Assembly (NCBI GenBank): GCA_903813345.2
Contig: CAIIXF020000005.1
Span: forward strand, 25,921,375-25,985,374
DNA: 64,000 nt
From: Owenia fusiformis
Taxonomy: Eukaryota > Annelida > Polychaeta > Sabellida > Oweniidae
Reading direction: 5' to 3'
Shown here: positions 60,901 through 64,000 of the stretch, one piece after another
Layout: every line of letters starts with the position of its first letter
Numbering within the stretch: position 1 is the stretch's first letter
Made by a program: the position numbers and the translations under genes
The notes under the pieces: model-generated
Databases searched by the model: none
Seen by the model: the letters and a program-made list of their open reading frames with translations, nothing else
Told to the model about the DNA's origin: nothing

Positions 60901-63482
60901 ATTGCCTGATTTGTATGGAAGTGCCTATAATATATTAGCTCAAGAACAACTTTAACAGTACAGTAAAACCTGTGAGAGTGAAAAGGTGTTCCATTTATCA
61001 GAGACATATAAAACATTACATTATTATATGTCTCTGCATTTATGAAGGTATTTCACTTTCAGAGGTTGTTCCTTTTTCAGAGGCGTTCAACTTCACAGGT
61101 TTACTGTACAATATTCAGGGGTTTCACTAGAATTCCTCACAACAGGCTAAGTAAATGAAAACAACAGGTAAAAAATAAAATTAACATGGAAAAGTTCTTA
61201 AAAAACAACAGGCGATTTTGTGAAAACAACAGGTGAAACTTGCCTGTTGCCTGCTGCTAATGAAACCCCTGACATTGGTTATTGAACAATGAAATCATTA
61301 AGTTTATATCTGTGCTTTATGTTGCAACCTTAGTATTGTTTCAGGAGCACCCAACACCTAGTGTAAGTCGGCTACAAGATGAAGAGAAGGCAGACAGTGG
61401 CAGTGATACGGAATCTGGACTACAGCTCCCTAGGAAAGAGGTGACTTATTCTGAAAGCATAATGATATATATATAAGTCATCCTCTTGGTAATGATGCTT
61501 ACTTAATAGGCAAATTAAAAGGCACTTAGATAAAGCACTAACAGATTTCTACATGCACTATTATGTATCTGAGTGTTATTATCCCAACGAACAAAGTTCT
61601 ATAGGGATAAAGTGAAGCCCTCCGTCCGGCTGTCTGTCAGTCAGTCCGTCCGTCTGGAAGATTGCTCGAATACTAGTCGACAGATTTTCTTCATATTTAG
61701 TGGAAAGATGTATATTGGTAAATAGTTTTACGCAAAAATTTTTTTTAAAGATGGCCGCCAGTTTAAAAATGGCGGAAATTTTTCGCAAAAATCTTATGTT
61801 TTTCATTTTAAACCAAAATAATAAATATTATCATTTGAAATTTTGGTAGTATATTAACAACATCTATCTAGGGCCCCAGGGGCCGTAAATGGGGGATTGG
61901 GAAAACAGCAATTTGCGTTAATTTTGAGATGTTTTTGAAGTATACCTTTATTATACTCAAATGAAAGGCAATTTAGAGTAGATTGCAAATATTGTAACGT
62001 TTTTCTGATTCGGGCCTCAAAAAATTCAAAATGGCTGCCTAATGTGGGATTTCGCAATTATTTTCTGATCTCTTAAAAGTATGGCCATATTATACTCAAA
62101 TTGAAGGAATTTCAGAGTAGATCACAATTATGGCATTGTTTTCTGATTTGCGCCGATTTGGCTGACTAGAGCAGAAATTCGCCATTACCTGGAGTTATCT
62201 TGAAAGTATGGTTACATGATACTACAATGATTTAAAATATTTATTGAAGGTAAGAGTATATGGTAAATATTACATTGTGACTGTACAGATTGATTATTTG
62301 TATAGTGTTCGTTGGGATTTGCTACTCCATGGAGTTGCCATTTTATAGTTTTTATATTGAAGAGGCACATGATGATGTTTTAACCTTCATTGTCTGATTC
62401 TGTATTGAATCTTAAGATCTTATGCATTGCATGTTACTTTGCATTGTAAGTAACCTTACCTTGTATGCTATTCTCATTGTAAGTTTGTTTTCAGGTGAAG
62501 AGACGTCTCAGGGAGAGAGGGGAACCAATCAGATTGTTCGGAGAGTCAGATCTTGAAGCTTACCAAAGACTCAAAAAGCTTGAAATTTTAGCACCAGAAA
62601 TAAATAAGGTAACTAATGCTGTACTCCAGGTATAAGGTAACTAATAAGGCATTCAAGGACAATGTGTTTTACTAAATGACAGAATGTATGCACTACCCAA
62701 ATTTCTAACAGTAATACTTATTACTTTAGTTGGAAAGGAAAAATTTAGATTTTCTAAAAAATTCTGGGCAATTTCAAAGCATATCTTGAAAAGAATATTT
62801 TTTTGTGTAAAAAAAATCCATCCACTAGTATTCAAATTATTTTCTGGACAGGTGGATGGACTCTCGGACCAATGGAGGTTTCACTATATCGAACTGGTGT
62901 ATAATGAAGGAATGGTACTTTAACCTGCATAAACAATGTTCTCTGATCTCTGATTGGCAATCAGAAAATTTTGCCAGAGCAGAGAAATATTGTAAAAATG
63001 ATAATTCAGAATGAGAATGACCTGATCTAAAAGTGAAACTATATTTGGCTTTTATTTGCAGGGTTTTAGAAATGATTTGAAAGCTGCTATGGACAAAGTG
63101 GATGCAGACTACCTTACTGAGATCATCAAGACTGGTAGTGAACAACAGACTAGTAATGCTTATGATGTGAAAGTTAAAGATGAAGGAGTAACTGAAGAGG
63201 ATCTCAAGGTACTTCTTTAGAACTGTTAAATCATTAACTAAGGTGGAAATTTTAAATTTTAGGTACAGTGTTGATCACCATTTGTTGAAATTGCCCTTCT
63301 TCAAGATGCATTGGACCGATTTTATTCTCAGTTTAGGCTCAATATTTGATTCTATGAATGAGAAGATATGATATGTTTTTAATGTGACTTTTCATTATTA
63401 TATTGTTATGTTTTAGGTTTGGTGCCAGGAACTAGGTGATGATGATGATAAAGGGCAAGAAATTTTATTAAAATATTTTAAA
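24866..63482 (+). CDS. PRPF18: PRPF18, pre-mRNA splicing factor 18 (partial at the 3' end)
   Basis: Step-two splicing factor of the U5/C-complex spliceosome, nuclear. Exons: 24866-24928, 60615-60701, 61345-61440, 62495-62608, 63062-63208, 63417-63482. All are phase 0, giving 191 residues so far. Recognised by [12 protein letters not shown] at the N-terminus, [10 protein letters not shown], the splicing-factor motif [19 protein letters not shown] (residues 83-101), [10 protein letters not shown], and [18 protein letters not shown]. The last exon here ends [10 protein letters not shown], just before the conserved helical Prp18 domain, which must lie to the right of the window. Intron 1 is 35.7 kb and hosts the linker-like gene array on the other strand; the later introns are 0.2-1.1 kb. 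Exon 1 is assigned from its match to the family N-terminus and phase, at a distance that deserves transcript support. Confidence 0.92.
24929..26389. other. Start of PRPF18 intron 1
   Basis: Contains an inverted repeat: AGAAATTCTCCATCTAAAAT near 24995-25033 recurs reversed at about 25475-25515. The right arm lies in a 75-codon minus-strand frame (25437-25685) that resembles no family I know. Nothing else is recognised. Confidence 0.45.
26291..26350. repeat. Short palindromic stem-loop
   Basis: TTAGACCTAGCCGGGCC (26291) pairs with GGCCCGGGCTAGGTCTAA (26333-26350) across a 25-nt loop. It is an isolated GC-rich hairpin in AT-rich intron. No target duplication is seen. Confidence 0.6.
26490..27320. 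mobile_element. piggyBac-type MITE with TTAA duplication and an empty site in the window
   Basis: TTAA at 26486-26489 and 27321-27324 flanks an 831-bp element with ends AGGCCCCGTGTAAAGTTT and AAACTTTAGACGGGGACT (two mismatches as inverted repeats). The paralogous segment near 59063-59200, in reverse orientation, reads straight through CCACTTAAGAAACC with a single TTAA. That is an unoccupied site. Confidence 0.85.
27369..29712 (-). mobile_element. CCCGCGAA element, copy 3 (truncated, interrupted by a hAT MITE)
   Basis: Reverse-orientation relative of 33939-35972. It starts CAGTACTTTCAACC and then shows many CGCGGGATTTCGCGGGAC repeats and the GTACCCGTTTTTT/CAGCATGGAGGATTTACTAC block. Similarity stops near 29712 (AAAATTAGGTATACTTTC), so one end is missing. 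An 825-bp hAT-like element is inserted at 28116. Confidence 0.75.
28116..28940. mobile_element. hAT-type MITE nested in the CCCGCGAA element
   Basis: The ends TAGGGGTGAAACGAATA and TATTCGTTTCAGCCCTA are inverted repeats. Flanks GTCGCACC and ATCGCACC match at 7 of 8 positions, an hAT-size duplication. The homologous position in the other copies (near 34950 and 45490) has no insert. The interior repeats CGAATATTCGG palindromes and lacks a transposase. Confidence 0.8.
30361..31506 (+). mobile_element. ATGGCGGCC-hairpin element, copy 2
   Basis: Starts TATTATCCCATCGAACGAAG with CCGTCCGTACGTACGTCCGT, and ends GATGGGATTCGCTACGCTTT...GTTCTGG. The interior has about five units of AAAATGGCGGCCATTTT and CATATTTGGTATGTGAATAC. 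Its right end abuts the left limit of the tandem gene array, and truncated gene C begins 60 bp further on. Confidence 0.8.
31566..32229 (-). pseudogene. Linker-like gene C, exons 1 and 2 only (truncated)
   Basis: Exon 1 (32078-32229) gives the same signal peptide and [16 protein letters not shown] segment as genes A and B. Exon 2 (31566-31675) gives the coiled coil [20 protein letters not shown]. Both splice sites and the frame are intact. Downstream, at 31506, the array ends against a repeat element, and no LDLa or C-terminal exon follows in the 6.5 kb to the PRPF18 exon 1. The copy cannot make a full linker protein. A short secreted coiled-coil peptide would be possible if it is transcribed. 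An upstream in-frame ATG lies at 32265. It is most simply the leftover edge of the tandem duplication. Confidence 0.8.
32486..32750 (+). mobile_element. Truncated ATGGCGGCC element in unit 1
   Basis: Begins TTATCCCATCAAACGAAGTT, keeps the CGTCCGTACGT run and one AAAATGGCAGCCATTTTAG, and stops at the duplication junction. It is the same insertion as 43026-43291 and the full copy at 54660. Confidence 0.8.
32752..32849. mobile_element. 98-bp palindromic element at the duplication junction
   Basis: The arms TGACCTGAATCGATTGCAAA and TTTGCAATTGATTCAGGTCA are inverted with one mismatch. It lies exactly where units 1 and 2 diverge from the sequence upstream of gene A. A second copy is at 43293-43390. 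Confidence 0.7.
33298..33303 (-). other. Polyadenylation signal, gene B
   Basis: AATAAA on the minus strand, about 92 nt after the stop codon of linker-like gene B, a normal distance for a 3' UTR of about 110 nt. Confidence 0.55.
33395..33599 (-). CDS. Linker-like gene B exon 6 and stop
   Basis: [20 protein letters not shown] ... [11 protein letters not shown] and TGA at 33395-33397. Acceptor TTTTCAG. It differs from gene A at residue 209 (Gly here, Arg there). A polyadenylation hexamer lies about 92 nt downstream. Confidence 0.88.
33395..42771 (-). CDS. Linker-like secreted protein, gene B (coiled coil, LDLa, C-terminal domain)
   Basis: Predicted 259-residue secreted protein with the architecture of annelid extracellular-haemoglobin linker chains. 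Exons: 42620-42771, 41883-41992, 40913-40980, 40626-40683, 40023-40209, 33395-33599. Phases 2, 1, 0, 1, 2 match at every junction. Residues 1-20 are a signal peptide ([16 protein letters not shown]). A coiled coil follows at about 45-85 and an LDLa module at 91-129 with [13 protein letters not shown], the calcium-binding signature. Residues 130-259 form a domain with Cys149 and Cys251 and the pattern C(x)8VTINARPDR. The family assignment is by domain order and pattern, not by alignment. Gene B has an extra Cys98 next to Cys99. ATG 42771 was chosen because it is the only one shared with gene A; 42807 is an in-frame alternative. It lies antisense inside PRPF18 intron 1. Confidence 0.82.
33939..35972. 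mobile_element. 2.03 kb CCCGCGAA element, copy 1
   Basis: Flanked by GTGTTA on both sides (33933-33938 and 35973-35978). The terminal sequences CAGAGCTGTCAAGTGTCCCG and, inverted, CAGTACTGTCAACCCC share CAGNNCTGTCAA. Both end regions consist of repeated TCCCGCGAA/TCCCGCAAATT motifs. The centre is a large inverted repeat around 34.8 kb. It has no transposase frame and lies in intron 5 of linker-like gene B. The superfamily is not assigned. Confidence 0.8.
36832..37584. mobile_element. Foldback element of GACAACTCATCCCCTG repeats, 9-bp duplication
   Basis: CATATGGTG on both sides (36823-36831 and 37585-37593) flanks 753 bp. The ends GGTAACCGGACAACTCATCC and GGATGAGTTGTCCGTAAGC are inverted. 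Each end is a run of 16-bp GACAACTCATCCCCTG units, about six on the left and four on the right. A 9-bp duplication suggests a Mutator-like element. Copy 2 is at about 47397-48149. Confidence 0.7.
37779..38558. mobile_element. 780-bp mariner-type MITE present only in unit 1
   Basis: TA (37777-37778 and 38559-38560) flanks the insert. The ends CCGTATTCTCTGTAATTA and TAATTACAGAGAATACGG are perfect, and the match extends to 25 bp with one mismatch. Unit 2 reads GGCATATCTCCC straight through with a single TA, a clean empty site. It has no transposase. Confidence 0.9.
39488..39911 (+). mobile_element. tRNA-derived SINE with a pentanucleotide tail
   Basis: The head has an A-box-like AAAGCTCAGCGGTAA and, about 50 bp on, a B-box-like GCTTTCGACCCC. 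The body runs about 300 bp and ends AACAAAATACAATACAATAC, then a (GATAC)n tract to 39911. The copy in unit 2 (about 49265-49635) has a shorter tail and lacks about 30 bp in the body. It is not a functional tRNA gene. Confidence 0.6.
40023..40209 (-). CDS. Linker-like gene B exon 5
   Basis: [20 protein letters not shown] then [20 protein letters not shown]..., start of the C-terminal domain. Phase 1 in, 2 out. A 169-bp MITE begins 22 bp upstream of its acceptor. Confidence 0.87.
40231..40399. mobile_element. 169-bp MITE beside linker-like exon 5 (gene B)
   Basis: The ends CAGGCCCGTTGCCAG and CTGGCTACGGGCCTG are inverted repeats; the interior has GGGGGG and GTTCGCCCGAAC. It sits 22 bp from the exon 5 acceptor, so it must supply or displace branch-point sequence. 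The copy in gene A is at 49954-50119. Confidence 0.7.
40626..40683 (-). CDS. Linker-like gene B exon 4: second half of LDLa
   Basis: [19 protein letters not shown], the acidic calcium-binding half of the module. Phase 0 in, 1 out, donor GTAAGT. Confidence 0.92.
40913..40980 (-). CDS. Linker-like gene B exon 3: first half of LDLa
   Basis: Encodes [20 protein letters not shown] then RLF. Gene A has Arg at the first Cys of the CC pair. Acceptor ATTTAG, donor GTAAGT. Confidence 0.88.
41024..41130. repeat. About 31-bp tandem repeat TAGCTTTATTCAATAATGAT
   Basis: Four degenerate copies of TAGCTTTATTCAATAATGATAA here, with more copies at 41570-41665 on the other side of two small hairpin elements. 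The copy in unit 2 is at about 50744-50850. Confidence 0.75.
41127..41420. mobile_element. MITE with CTTTATCCTATGCCAAGTAG ends
   Basis: The ends CTTTATCCTATGCCAAGTAG and CTACTTGGTATAGGATAAAG are inverted with two mismatches, extending to about 26 bp. The interior holds an A-rich tract of variable length. The unit 2 copy (about 50847-51108) is shorter. A second hairpin (GTTATGTAC ... GTACATAAC) follows at 41423-41562. Confidence 0.7.
41883..41992 (-). CDS. Linker-like gene B exon 2: coiled coil
   Basis: 110-nt exon (acceptor GATTCTAG, donor GTGAGT) encoding [20 protein letters not shown] then [16 protein letters not shown]. Phase 2 in and 1 out are exactly what exons 1 and 3 need. That fit, plus conservation in all three units, supports it despite its small size. 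Confidence 0.8.
42620..42771 (-). CDS. Linker-like gene B exon 1: signal peptide
   Basis: Hydrophobic start [12 protein letters not shown], probable cleavage after LVEA, then [15 protein letters not shown]. Ends phase 2 at GATGG before GTACGT. The encoded residues are identical in copies A and C. Confidence 0.85.
43026..43291 (+). mobile_element. Truncated ATGGCGGCC element in unit 2
   Basis: Duplicate of 32486-32750, ending at the same junction, followed by the 98-bp palindrome at 43293-43390. Confidence 0.8.
43937..44141 (-). CDS. Linker-like gene A exon 6 and stop
   Basis: Ends [11 protein letters not shown] and TGA at 43937-43939. Carries Arg209 (TCG AGG) where gene B has Gly (TCA GGG). 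The matching AATAAA is at 43840-43845 on the minus strand. Confidence 0.88.
43937..54402 (-). CDS. Linker-like secreted protein, gene A (coiled coil, LDLa, C-terminal domain)
   Basis: Upstream-most copy of the tandem pair. Exons: 54251-54402, 51571-51680, 50634-50701, 50347-50404, 49746-49932, 43937-44141. Sizes and phases are identical to gene B, and the protein is again 259 residues. The LDLa module has exactly six Cys (91, 99, 105, 112, 118, 129), the normal number. Residue 98 is Arg rather than the extra Cys of gene B, and residue 209 is Arg rather than Gly. I saw no other protein differences. Intron 1 contains a 1.94 kb LTR-like insertion absent from gene B. Upstream ATGs present in B and C are destroyed here, so ATG 54402 is the only signal-peptide start. 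The expected role is a structural subunit bridging globin dodecamers in an extracellular haemoglobin, if the family call holds. It lies antisense inside PRPF18 intron 1. Confidence 0.83.
44481..46518. mobile_element. 2.03 kb CCCGCGAA element, copy 2
   Basis: Duplicate of 33939-35972 produced by the segmental duplication, with the same GTGTTA flanks. It lies in intron 5 of gene A. Confidence 0.8.
49746..49932 (-). CDS. Linker-like gene A exon 5
   Basis: Same protein as gene B exon 5, with one silent change in the EVTIN segment (GTC to GTT). Confidence 0.87.
50347..50404 (-). CDS. Linker-like gene A exon 4: second half of LDLa
   Basis: [19 protein letters not shown], identical to gene B. Confidence 0.92.
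50634..50701 (-). CDS. Linker-like gene A exon 3: first half of LDLa
   Basis: [20 protein letters not shown]: the canonical form, with Arg where gene B has Cys. The Arg codon CGC and the Cys codon TGC differ by one base, and a second, silent change lies in the Leu codon before it. Confidence 0.88.
51571..51680 (-). CDS. Linker-like gene A exon 2: coiled coil
   Basis: Same coiled-coil exon as in B, with one silent change (TCT to TCG in RTSKAM). It lies 81 bp from the LTR-like insertion, on the far side from exon 1. Confidence 0.8.
51761..53699. mobile_element. 1.94 kb LTR-like insertion (solo LTR or non-autonomous element)
   Basis: Begins TGTCGCGCGCCAGACCCCCG, ends TTTTGTCACA, and is flanked by ATAT at 51757-51760 and 53700-53703. 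The homologous site in unit 2 (near 42065) carries one ATAT. TG...CA ends with a 4-bp duplication fit an LTR retrotransposon relic. No internal LTR pair, primer-binding site or gag/pol frame was seen. It is much more GC-rich than its surroundings and internally repetitive: runs of CTCTGC, and AGGAGTAACCTCTGCTC-type units from 52.2 to 52.8 kb. Confidence 0.75.
54251..54402 (-). CDS. Linker-like gene A exon 1: signal peptide
   Basis: Same 50 codons plus 2 nt as in gene B. Here the codon before MRILLF is AAT, and the more upstream Met codons are changed to TTG and ACG, which helps fix the start. Confidence 0.85.
54660..55670 (+). mobile_element. ATGGCGGCC-hairpin element, copy 3
   Basis: Full-length but diverged copy upstream of gene A. 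It starts TTATCCCATCAAACGAAG and ends TTGCTACGCTTTGGCAATGC. Its first 260 bp were included in the tandem duplication. Confidence 0.75.
55671..56350. other. Stretch without genes in PRPF18 intron 1
   Basis: AT-rich. It contains GTGAACACCT motifs in both orientations (56.05-56.22 kb), similar to the decayed repeats at 15.5-15.9 kb. Nothing else is seen. Confidence 0.5.
56351..57380 (+). mobile_element. ATGGCGGCC-hairpin element, copy 4
   Basis: The best-preserved copy. It has ATTATCCCATCGAACGAAG and a CGTCCGTCCGTACGTACG run at the start, four to five ATGGCGGCC/ATTTTGAAAAATGG units, and GATGGGATTCGCTACGCTTT at the end. The ends share CCCATCGAA/TTCGATGGG as short inverted repeats. Confidence 0.8.
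57574..57730. mobile_element. Small MITE with CAGGGGGTTTCACTAG ends, copy 1
   Basis: The ends are inverted (CAGGGGGGTTTCACTAG and CTAATGAAACCCTTG) and the interior repeats GAAAACAACAGG. It is the same family as 61116-61271. Confidence 0.6.
57748..58105. repeat. Degenerate tandem repeat of CTCCAAAAGTTTGGAAACAA
   Basis: About seven units of roughly 46 bp with the core CTCCCCTCCAAAAGTTTGGA and AACAATTGTAATAGGTAC. The open frames across it arise from the repeat. Confidence 0.75.
58370..58592 (+). mobile_element. Fragment of the CCCGCGAA element
   Basis: The sequence from TTTACTCCTCAAAAGTGCAA through GCGGGACACGCGAATTAGCC to CACTTGACAGCTCTG is the reverse complement of the 33939 end of the 2.03 kb element. 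The rest of the element is absent. Confidence 0.75.
58593..59062. mobile_element. 470-bp foldback element with about 200-bp arms
   Basis: TTCTAATATATTGGAACTGC at the left is mirrored by the right end. The arms run about 200 bp each with high identity (for example GTTACGTCACTTCCGTGTAA on one side and its complement on the other) around a short loop of about 70-80 bp near 58.83 kb. It carries no reading frame. Confidence 0.8.
59063..59200. repeat. Inverted paralogue of 26395-27368 (empty piggyBac site)
   Basis: Reverse-complement match to the flanks of the 831-bp TTAA element, including AGGACTATAGTCCT and GAATGCATTGAGGTAGGTTT. It lacks the insert. Confidence 0.8.
59201..59906. other. Stretch without recognised features
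   Basis: Single-copy-looking AT-rich intron sequence of PRPF18. No exon with family similarity and no inverted-repeat element was recognised. Confidence 0.5.
59915..60383. mobile_element. 469-bp hAT-type MITE with perfect 8-bp duplication
   Basis: TTTATCGT flanks both sides (59907-59914 and 60384-60391). The ends TAGTGTTGTCGCGAT and ATCGCGACAACACTA are perfect inverted repeats. Subterminal regions are rich in ATCGATGCATCG palindromes. It has no transposase. Confidence 0.9.
60615..60701 (+). CDS. PRPF18: PRPF18 exon 2
   Basis: Acceptor TATTTCAG, donor GTAAGT, 29 codons: [20 protein letters not shown] then WQKHKRYKT. Matches the conserved KKYFKR-EL block that follows exon 1 in the family. Confidence 0.94.
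60961..61106. mobile_element. 146-bp TA-duplicating MITE
   Basis: TA (60959-60960 and 61107-61108) flanks the ends CAGTAAAACCTGTGA and TCACAGGTTTACTG (variant spacing). It lies in PRPF18 intron 2. More decayed relatives occur at 15.5-15.96, 40.72 and 50.44 kb. Confidence 0.75.
61116..61271. mobile_element. Small MITE with CAGGGGTTTCACTAG ends, copy 2
   Basis: The ends CAGGGGTTTCACTAG and CTAATGAAACCCCTG are inverted with one mismatch, and the interior repeats AAAACAACAGG. It ends 73 bp before PRPF18 exon 3. No perfect target duplication is seen. Confidence 0.65.
61345..61440 (+). CDS. PRPF18: PRPF18 exon 3
   Basis: 32 codons of acidic, Ser-rich linker ([20 protein letters not shown]...) ending LPRKE before GTGACT. 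It is variable in the family but is confirmed by phase and by the final PRKE preceding [11 protein letters not shown]. Confidence 0.85.
61578..62340 (+). mobile_element. Diverged relative of the ATGGCGGCC element
   Basis: Starts TTATCCCAACGAACAAAGTT with CCGTCCGTCTG, has AAGATGGCCGCCAGTTTAAA, and ends GTTCGTTGGGATTTGCTACT. The layout is the same but the sequence is older or a distinct subfamily. It lies in PRPF18 intron 3. Confidence 0.6.
62495..62608 (+). CDS. PRPF18: PRPF18 exon 4, splicing-factor motif
   Basis: 38 codons from [19 protein letters not shown] to LAPEINK. This short motif is shared by PRPF18 and PRPF4. Acceptor TTTTCAG, donor GTAACT. Confidence 0.97.
63062..63208 (+). CDS. 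PRPF18: PRPF18 exon 5
   Basis: 49 codons starting [20 protein letters not shown], highly characteristic of the family, ending in acidic GVTEEDLK before GTACTT. Confidence 0.96.
63417..63482 (+). CDS. PRPF18: PRPF18 exon 6
   Basis: 22 codons, [20 protein letters not shown] then FK, with acceptor TGTTTTAG and donor GTAAGT. It corresponds to the acidic segment leading into the C-terminal domain. Confidence 0.85.
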
Positions 63483-64000
63483 GTAAGTACACTACATAAT
63501 TGGTTCTTACTGTCCTCTTATTTGTACTGTATTCTTTATTTGCCTCTTATATAAGACATAATATCCAGATATCTATTATATATTATACAAATATTTAATT
63601 CTATTGAGATGGATACCTAGCTGTAACTCTTTCACAAGTGATATTCGATGAAGCCTGAATGAAAATAGAATTAAATATTTGTTTTATTATTCACTGCTAC
63701 ATTCCTCCCTTCCTCACTCACATTTATGGAATAACAAACTATTGATGTCAAATTAATCATAACATTGTACTCCTGTATATCTGAAATCAAAAGTACACTG
63801 GACAAAGTCCGACTGGTGAATATCACATGACTTCCTTTGAATATCGCTTGTTATTTTTTAGTCACATGTAGGACAAAGACCAATCAGAGAGTGAGGAAAA
63901 TGACAGTGATATGAAATAGCTTTTATTCTTATTAGAGATCCATTTAGTTTCACAAACTCAAACTTAAGTCAATCTATTTTGAAAAAATAAGTTTATTATT

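Overview
The window is nuclear DNA from an animal. It is AT-rich, has split genes with GT-AG introns, and is packed with small inverted-repeat transposons. Three protein families are recognisable: an NR2C (TR2/TR4) orphan nuclear receptor, the splicing factor PRPF18, and secreted proteins with the architecture of annelid extracellular-haemoglobin linker chains (signal peptide, coiled coil, LDLa module, C-terminal domain). Together they point to a lophotrochozoan marine invertebrate, annelid-like or a relative. The species cannot be read from the sequence.

Layout. (1) 1-18.8 kb, minus strand: the 5' part of an NR2C gene. It has a promoter with CRE and CCAAT motifs near 18.8 kb, a non-coding first exon, seven coding exons through the zinc-finger domain and a polyQ hinge, and a ligand-binding domain that lies off the left edge. 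(2) 20.5-24.6 kb, minus strand: a complete five-exon gene for a secretory-pathway endonuclease/exonuclease/phosphatase (EEP) domain protein. A Cys-rich segment and two membrane helices separate the last catalytic motif (SDH) from the rest of the domain. (3) 24.87-63.5 kb, plus strand: PRPF18, head-to-head with the EEP gene about 240 bp apart. Exon 1 is at 24.87 kb and exons 2-6 at 60.6-63.5 kb; the conserved C-terminal domain is off the right edge. (4) Inside the 35.7 kb first intron of PRPF18, on the opposite strand: a recent tandem array of linker-like genes. Two copies are intact (A 43.9-54.4 kb, B 33.4-42.8 kb) and one is truncated (C 31.6-32.2 kb).

The non-coding DNA is dominated by mobile elements whose ends can be read from terminal inverted repeats (TIRs) and target-site duplications (TSDs). 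They include TTAA (piggyBac-type), TA (mariner-type), TTA (Harbinger-type) and 8-bp (hAT-type) MITEs, a 2.03 kb element with CCCGCGAA motifs and a 6-bp TSD, a 1.94 kb LTR-like insertion, and about 1 kb elements built of ATGGCGGCC hairpins. The tandem array supplies natural empty sites, so some insertions can be ordered relative to the duplication.

Exon phases agree across every junction proposed for the four complete or long models (NR2C, EEP, PRPF18 and the linker genes). No RNA gene beyond a tRNA-derived SINE was recognised, and there is no CRISPR array. All calls are by reading the sequence; no alignment or database search was run.
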